The notes under the pieces: model-generated
The model's input: the letters and a program-made list of their open reading frames with translations, nothing else
Databases searched by the model: none
Told to the model about the DNA's origin: nothing
In this document: positions 59,277 to 64,000 of the stretch, piece by piece
Numbering within the stretch: the stretch's first letter is position 1
How the letters are laid out: each line of letters starts with the position of its first letter
NCBI RefSeq assembly: GCF_003201565.1
Contig: NZ_QJJP01000010.1
Span: 1-64,000, forward strand
Length of the DNA: 64,000 bases
Direction of reading: 5' to 3'
Origin: Nitrosomonas sp. Nm84
GTDB lineage: Bacteria; Pseudomonadota; Gammaproteobacteria; Burkholderiales; Nitrosomonadaceae
Translations under genes and position numbers: made by a program

Positions 59277-62200
59277 ATGAGTACTCTTGCCACATCTTAT
59301 GCTCCTTTGGTGACTCTTGTCATTCGCAGCATGAGTCGATCGACACTCAATGAAGCGCTTGATTCGGTGGCCGCACAAATTTATCCAAATATTGAAGTCA
59401 TTGTGGTCAATGCCAAAGGTGGCAATCATGCCGATCTTGCTATAAGCTGCGGTCGCTTTCCTCTCCGCTTGATCAATCAGGAAGGGGACACGATTGGGCG
59501 TAGCGCAGCGGTCAATACTGCTTTGGAAGCTGCCCGTGGGGATTTGCTGGGATTTCTCGATGGCGATGGCATGCTCCTCCGTCCCGATCATGTGATGTGC
59601 CTTGTAGACGCCTTGCGCGCTCGCCCGGATGCAGTGGCGGCCTGCGCGCGTGTTCACATGATGGATTCTAGCGGGCGATTGTTGCGCGAGTTGGCTATGC
59701 CATTCGATACAATTTCATTGTATCTGGGCAATTTTTTGCCGATCCATGCCGTTTTATTTCACCGCCGAGCATACATGGCTGGAGCACGCTTCGATGAGGC
59801 ATTGGAGCTTTACGAGGATTGGGATTTCTGCCTACAAGTTGCGCAGCAGGGTGATTTCATTGTCGCCGATACTATGGCGGCGATTACTTGCATTGATGAG
59901 GATCATGAATTTGCCATCACGGGTGATCCGGAACTTGCGAGAGCAACTGAGCATGCCGTGTATGCGAAGTGGAAAACACGCATGGATGACTCTATTTTCC
60001 ATGATCTAATAAACCGCGCACGGGCTTATCCTCAGTTGCAGGCATTACAAGCGCATGCCAATGATCTGGAGTCACAACTCAAGGAACTGCAGCGCCTGCA
60101 TGCGGACCAGCGCCGCTTGACCGAGGAGACTGTGGCGCTTTTCGAAAATTCACGTTCCTGGCGCGTGACGCGTCCTTTGCGCAGTGCTTCTACCCTGGCG
60201 CGACTAGTGCAGCGCGCATGGTGTGGATTCGGTCTGTTGGATAGAGGTATGCAGTTGCGCGTGCTGGGCTGGCTGCTGAGTGGTCAAATAGCACCCGCGC
60301 GACGTAAGCTATCCCTTGTCCTTCAAGAAGCTGCCGAGGCGTCGAATCACAGTGCACTGTCGGCTACTGCTGCGCCGCTTATGTACAACACTCAGCCATC
60401 CTTCCCGGCGTTGCCGACGCGTATTGATGTCGTGATCCCGGTCTATAACGGCTTTGAGTTTCTTGAATCGTTATTCGATAGTCTTGAACGTGCGGCAAGC
60501 ACCCCATTTCGCTTGCTGGTTTGTAATGATGCGAGTACAGATGAACGCGTACAACCTTGGTTGGAACAACGTTTGCAGGATTTTTCCGGCGCTATCTTGT
60601 TACACAACGAAAACAATCTGGGTTTCGTAGGAACAGTCAATCGCTTGTTTGAAAAAGTTACTGATGATTTCGTACTGCTGAATTCCGATGTGCAGGTACC
60701 GCCGTTCTGGTTGGAACGTCTGTTTGCGGTAATTCTGGAAAATCCACAGGTGGCGAGCGTCACGCCATTTACCAATGCCGGGGCGATATGCAGCTTCCCG
60801 AAATTCTTTGTGGATAACCTGCTTCCTCAGGGATTGGGTGCATTGGAGGTAGACGGCGTTCTCGCGCGACTGAAGGATGCTGCGGCCATAGAGATTCCGA
60901 CCGGGGTCGGCTTTTGCATGGCGATCCGCCTGGAAGCGGCAAAACGCATTGGTATGTTTGATCCGGTCTTCGGCAGGGGATATCGTGAAGAGAACGATTG
61001 GTGTCAAAAGGCTAGAATGCTGGGTTACCAGCATGTGCTGGCGCCCAATTTATTTGTATATCATAAGCATGGCGGCTCTTTCCCATCCAAGGAACGTCAA
61101 GTGCTGGCGGATCGGAATGAAGTGATACTACGCGAGCGTTATCCCGGATTGTTCGAATGCTATGAAGATTTTATTCATCGCGATCCTATCCGGCCGTTAC
61201 GCGATTTTCTTTATCTGATGGTATTGGCAAGACAAGCTAGTCGTCCTGCACTCGTTATCATCGATAACGCGATCAAAGGTGGAGCCTATGCGTATAGCCG
61301 TGAGCTGATCGCTAATACATTGGATGCAGGTCAACCTGTGCTGCACCTACTCGATGATATTTATACCGGGGAATTGCGCGTCGAATGGATGTCGCCCAAT
61401 GAGCGGCTCACTTTGAATTTTAGCGATTACCCTGCTTGGGGCCGGGTGATTGCCGGTATCCAACCGGAAAGTATCCTGATCAATAATCTCTATTCCTACC
61501 GCCGACCGATGGATTTTTTGCATTGGCTGACGCAGCAGTCAGTTATCAACGACGTCCCTGTAAGCATTGCGCTGCATGACTTTTTCATGCTGTGCCCGAG
61601 CCTGTTTCTCATTGATAGCGAGAAGAATTATTGCGGATTGCCCGATAGTGCAACTTGTAGTCGTTGCTTTAGCCATCTGCCCATGGATCTTCCCTGCGGT
61701 GCGGAATCGATTGCCGAGTGGCGTGCAATCTGGACAAAAGCATTGGCAATGGCCGCTAGCATTATCGCTTTTTCTAACAGCACGCGTGATTTGTTCATGC
61801 GCATTTATCCGCAATATGCGGACAAGATCGTGGTGCGGCCACATTCGATGGCGCGCTTTCGCCATCAGGTAGTTTCGGTTGACCTAGACAAGCCGCTGCA
61901 TATCGGTATCGTCGGATCAATCGGTTGGCAGAAGGGCTGGAATATCGTCAAGCAATTATGCGAGGAAATTGATTCCCGCCGCTTGCCGTTTCGCATCACG
62001 GTCATCGGCGAGATGGTACCGGACTTCTCTGCCGATTGCCTGAAGGTGACGGGGCGTTATGAAAGGACCGCGCTGGCATCGGCTATTGCACAATCGGGTG
62101 CAAATATTTTTCTGTTTCCATCGATTTGGCCGGAGACTTTTTCCTACGTTGCGCACGAAATAATGGTCTGCGGTGTTCCGCTGTGTTGCTTCAATCTTGG

Positions 62201-62348
62201 GGCTCCTGCTGAAGCAGTAACGAATTATTCTACTGGATTGGTGCTCGACGACCGAGCCTCTCCCGCAATGTTGCTCGAGCAAATGGAAGGTTTTCGTGCA
62301 CAGCTTTTGCATCAGCGCAGCGAGGGTGAACGCCGATCTGCTAGTTGA
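59277..62348 (+). CDS. Large three-domain glycosyltransferase
   Basis: A 1023-residue protein. The N-terminal GT2 domain (about 10-240) has LGFLDGDGM, a putative metal site, and YEDWDFCLQVAQQGD. A coiled/linker region with FENSRSWRVTRPLR follows at about 275-310. A second GT2 domain (about 375-640) has RIDVVIPVYNGFEFLESL, FVLLNSDVQVPPFW and GYREENDWCQKARMLG. The C-terminal GT4-like domain (about 650-1010) has GIVGSIGWQKGWNIV and PSIWPETFSYVAHEIMVCGV. It probably extends or decorates a surface polysaccharide. GC content is visibly higher than in the rest of the window, hinting at acquisition. The start at ATG 59277 has a weak ribosome site. Confidence 0.88.
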   Translation: MSTLATSYAPLVTLVIRSMSRSTLNEALDSVAAQIYPNIEVIVVNAKGGNHADLAISCGRFPLRLINQEGDTIGRSAAVNTALEAARGDLLGFLDGDGMLLRPDHVMCLVDALRARPDAVAACARVHMMDSSGRLLRELAMPFDTISLYLGNFLPIHAVLFHRRAYMAGARFDEALELYEDWDFCLQVAQQGDFIVADTMAAITCIDEDHEFAITGDPELARATEHAVYAKWKTRMDDSIFHDLINRARAYPQLQALQAHANDLESQLKELQRLHADQRRLTEETVALFENSRSWRVTRPLRSASTLARLVQRAWCGFGLLDRGMQLRVLGWLLSGQIAPARRKLSLVLQEAAEASNHSALSATAAPLMYNTQPSFPALPTRIDVVIPVYNGFEFLESLFDSLERAASTPFRLLVCNDASTDERVQPWLEQRLQDFSGAILLHNENNLGFVGTVNRLFEKVTDDFVLLNSDVQVPPFWLERLFAVILENPQVASVTPFTNAGAICSFPKFFVDNLLPQGLGALEVDGVLARLKDAAAIEIPTGVGFCMAIRLEAAKRIGMFDPVFGRGYREENDWCQKARMLGYQHVLAPNLFVYHKHGGSFPSKERQVLADRNEVILRERYPGLFECYEDFIHRDPIRPLRDFLYLMVLARQASRPALVIIDNAIKGGAYAYSRELIANTLDAGQPVLHLLDDIYTGELRVEWMSPNERLTLNFSDYPAWGRVIAGIQPESILINNLYSYRRPMDFLHWLTQQSVINDVPVSIALHDFFMLCPSLFLIDSEKNYCGLPDSATCSRCFSHLPMDLPCGAESIAEWRAIWTKALAMAASIIAFSNSTRDLFMRIYPQYADKIVVRPHSMARFRHQVVSVDLDKPLHIGIVGSIGWQKGWNIVKQLCEEIDSRRLPFRITVIGEMVPDFSADCLKVTGRYERTALASAIAQSGANIFLFPSIWPETFSYVAHEIMVCGVPLCCFNLGAPAEAVTNYSTGLVLDDRASPAMLLEQMEGFRAQLLHQRSEGERRSAS

Positions 62349-62486
62349 AATAGCGATTGACCCAACCAATTTGCAATAGAGATCAAATATTCAGATTCAT
62401 GGGCCATCGTTCAGATGCAATTCTGGGTTGGTAGTTATGGCCTGGGCTGATACACTGAGTTCATTATCTACGGCTTTCTATAACTC

Positions 62487-63566
62487 ATGACGACACTATC
62501 AGTTAAACGCTTGCTTGGCCGGATTTTACGGTTGATTGTTCGAGACTCACAAAAGCAAGAAGCAATCAAGCAGTGGGTAAGGCGCGTTCGTTCTTCATTA
62601 GGCATGCGCAAGCAGAGCTGGTTCGACAACGGCTATCTTCACCTTCCGGAAGTCCAAATAAAGCCGCAAGGAACCATTCATAGTGCAGTGCTTCGCGCTA
62701 TTGCAGTGTCGCCTCAGTACGTTTTTGCGCTTGAACAGCTGGATCCCCCAATATCGGCCCCTATCGTAAATGAAGCAGATGATAGGCGGCTGACATTTTG
62801 TTGCAACATTTGCGGTGCCACGAATACAGATGTTGCACTCAATCTTGTCAGCGACCGCGAAGCGCCATCTTGTAAAGAATGTGGATCAAGTCTGAGAGTA
62901 CGTTCAGTGATCGATGCATTGACGTCGGAAATTTTCGGTGAAAGTCTTCCGCTGTCTTCCGCACCGCTATCCAAATCGATTCGTGGCGTGGGTATGAGCG
63001 ACTGGGAAGGCTATGCCAAGCCGCTGGCAAGAATATTTTCCTATCATAATAGTTTCTATCATCAGGAACCGAGGCTTGACATTACCAATGTTCCGGAAAG
63101 CGAATTTGAGAAATATGATTTCTTGATTTCCAGCGATGTGATGGAGCATGTTCCCAACGACGTCGACAAGGCATTCGCCTACATGGCTAAAATGCTGAAG
63201 CCGGGAGGATTCCTGGTGTTGACTGTTCCCTACAAGCCTGACGGGGATCACGAAGAATTTTATCCGGATCTGCATGAATATCGACTAATAAGCACTGCCG
63301 GAAAGACATTCTTGTATAACCGCACGTCTGAAGGTGTCGAACAGATCTATGATAATTTAGTTTTTCATGGTGGCGATGGATTTACGTTGTTCATGCGCAT
63401 GTTTTCCGAAGCAGGCCTGATCAAGATTCTTGAGAATAGCGGATTTGACGGCGGCATCAAGATCTATCGCGATGACGATCCCCGTTATGGGATTGTTTGG
63501 CCTATCTCCTGGTGCCTTACGATTGTGGCACGCAAAGCTCAGCATGCCGGCTCCAATCCCGGTTGA
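62487..63566 (+). CDS. SAM-dependent methyltransferase with zinc-ribbon-like cysteines
   Basis: A 359-residue protein. A Cys4 cluster (FCCNICGATNT and PSCKECGSSLRVRSV) is followed by a class I methyltransferase domain with the late motifs YDFLISSDVMEHVPNDVDKA and LKPGGFLVLTVPYKPDG. The glycine-rich SAM loop is not obvious; the segment SKSIRGVGMSDWEGYAKPLA replaces it, as in related glycan-cluster methyltransferases. Probably modifies a glycan or a lipid-linked sugar; the substrate is unknown. Confidence 0.8.
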   Translation: MTTLSVKRLLGRILRLIVRDSQKQEAIKQWVRRVRSSLGMRKQSWFDNGYLHLPEVQIKPQGTIHSAVLRAIAVSPQYVFALEQLDPPISAPIVNEADDRRLTFCCNICGATNTDVALNLVSDREAPSCKECGSSLRVRSVIDALTSEIFGESLPLSSAPLSKSIRGVGMSDWEGYAKPLARIFSYHNSFYHQEPRLDITNVPESEFEKYDFLISSDVMEHVPNDVDKAFAYMAKMLKPGGFLVLTVPYKPDGDHEEFYPDLHEYRLISTAGKTFLYNRTSEGVEQIYDNLVFHGGDGFTLFMRMFSEAGLIKILENSGFDGGIKIYRDDDPRYGIVWPISWCLTIVARKAQHAGSNPG

Positions 63567-63574
63567 GATGCGGT

Positions 63575-64000
63575 TTATCTTGATTTTGTCCGTTTCTTGA
63601 TCTGCGCTTTGGCGCAAGAACCGCGCGGCAGCCAAGACATCATTCGAAGCAAATCCAGGCTGGAGCACGCCCGTTGACGCTGAATTTCTTTTCTTCGGAC
63701 TAGCTGTGAGCGGATTTGTTTAAAAGCGTCGGTTTTAGCGCGCAGATACAGTCTGAGACGACCAGAGGCAGCAAAGAACAACCCCATAAAAAGTATCATG
63801 ACCAGATGTGCCGGCAATAGGAAGGGTATGAGTGGGCCGGGCACATTCTTTATGAATGTCCAGGTGAGGTTACGGTGGCCATGATAAATCGAAAAATCGC
63901 TTGAGCGGCCTGTAATGGCTGAACCAACATGATGGACTTTCGCATCGGGTAATAACACGCTTTTCCCGCCAGCTAGCCGTAAGCGGAAGCCAAGATCCAC
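63575..64000 (-). CDS. Glycosyltransferase family 2, C-terminal part (cut by window edge)
   Basis: The last 141 codons of a gene that continues beyond 64000. It starts in the acceptor-site region (DLGFRLRLAGGKSVLLPDAK, VHHVGSAITGRSSDFSIYHG), followed by a hydrophobic segment (PLIPFLLPAHLVMILFMGLF) and a basic tail. It resembles WbbL-like GT2 enzymes. Convergent with the methyltransferase, eight bases apart. Confidence 0.8.
   Translation of the reverse strand: MDLGFRLRLAGGKSVLLPDAKVHHVGSAITGRSSDFSIYHGHRNLTWTFIKNVPGPLIPFLLPAHLVMILFMGLFFAASGRLRLYLRAKTDAFKQIRSQLVRRKEIQRQRACSSLDLLRMMSWLPRGSCAKAQIKKRTKSR

Overview
The window reads as chromosome of a betaproteobacterium of the family Nitrosomonadaceae, most likely a Nitrosomonas species. 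This is inferred from moderate-to-low GC, from gene order (atp operon-glmU-glmS; yebC-ruvCAB; a coxB-coxA-small protein-ctaG-DUF2970-coxC-surf1 cluster; rpmH-rnpA-yidD-yidC-mnmE) and from protein character. No ammonia-oxidation gene lies in the window to settle the genus.

Layout. 1-1610 is insertion-sequence debris: an IS3-family transposase fragment and an internally deleted IS5-family element that ends about 30 bases before a GGDEF/EAL cyclic-di-GMP enzyme (1641-3821). 4013-13026 (minus strand) is a cyanophycin block. It holds an ECF-type sigma factor with a probable CTG start, a DUF3619 membrane protein whose C-terminal motif has been multiplied at an exact 48-base period, a cyanophycin-associated ABC exporter-like protein, its DUF1854 partner, a truncated second cyanophycin synthetase and a full-length cyanophycin synthetase. 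13165-16479 carries yacG, a Nudix-ThiE fusion, a DUF815 ATPase and argJ. 16819-23708 is the complete F1Fo ATP synthase operon (atpIBEFHAGDC), closed by a strong terminator. glmU, glmS, yebC, ruvC, ruvA, ruvB and small membrane proteins follow. A decayed IS3-family element (31840-32914) separates these from the aa3-type cytochrome oxidase cluster (33306-39958). That cluster contains a 34-residue assembly protein and lacks heme A synthase. 40052-46721 is mixed housekeeping (GlcD-like oxidase, BON lipoprotein, CheW-like protein, argB, trmJ) plus a lipid-kinase/phosphoesterase pair behind a Fur-box-like site. 46906-51173 is mnmE-yidC-yidD-rnpA-rpmH, without dnaA beside rpmH. 51645-56942 has two small proteins (DUF5658, DUF6447) and a complete type I secretion system (TolC, HlyD, PrtD types) with no visible substrate. 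57077-64000 is a surface-polysaccharide region of glycosyltransferases, an epimerase and a methyltransferase; its right part is visibly richer in GC.

How the parts fit. Two storage and energy themes stand out: nitrogen/carbon storage as cyanophycin (4013-11757), and respiration with ATP synthesis (cox and atp). I did not find a clearly undescribed multi-gene system. The most unusual observations are the 16-residue repeat expansion in the DUF3619 protein next to the cyanophycin genes, the second synthetase that stops before the last Mur-ligase domain, non-canonical starts for the sigma factor and rnpA, and a 17-codon open frame with a near-ideal ribosome binding site upstream of rpmH.
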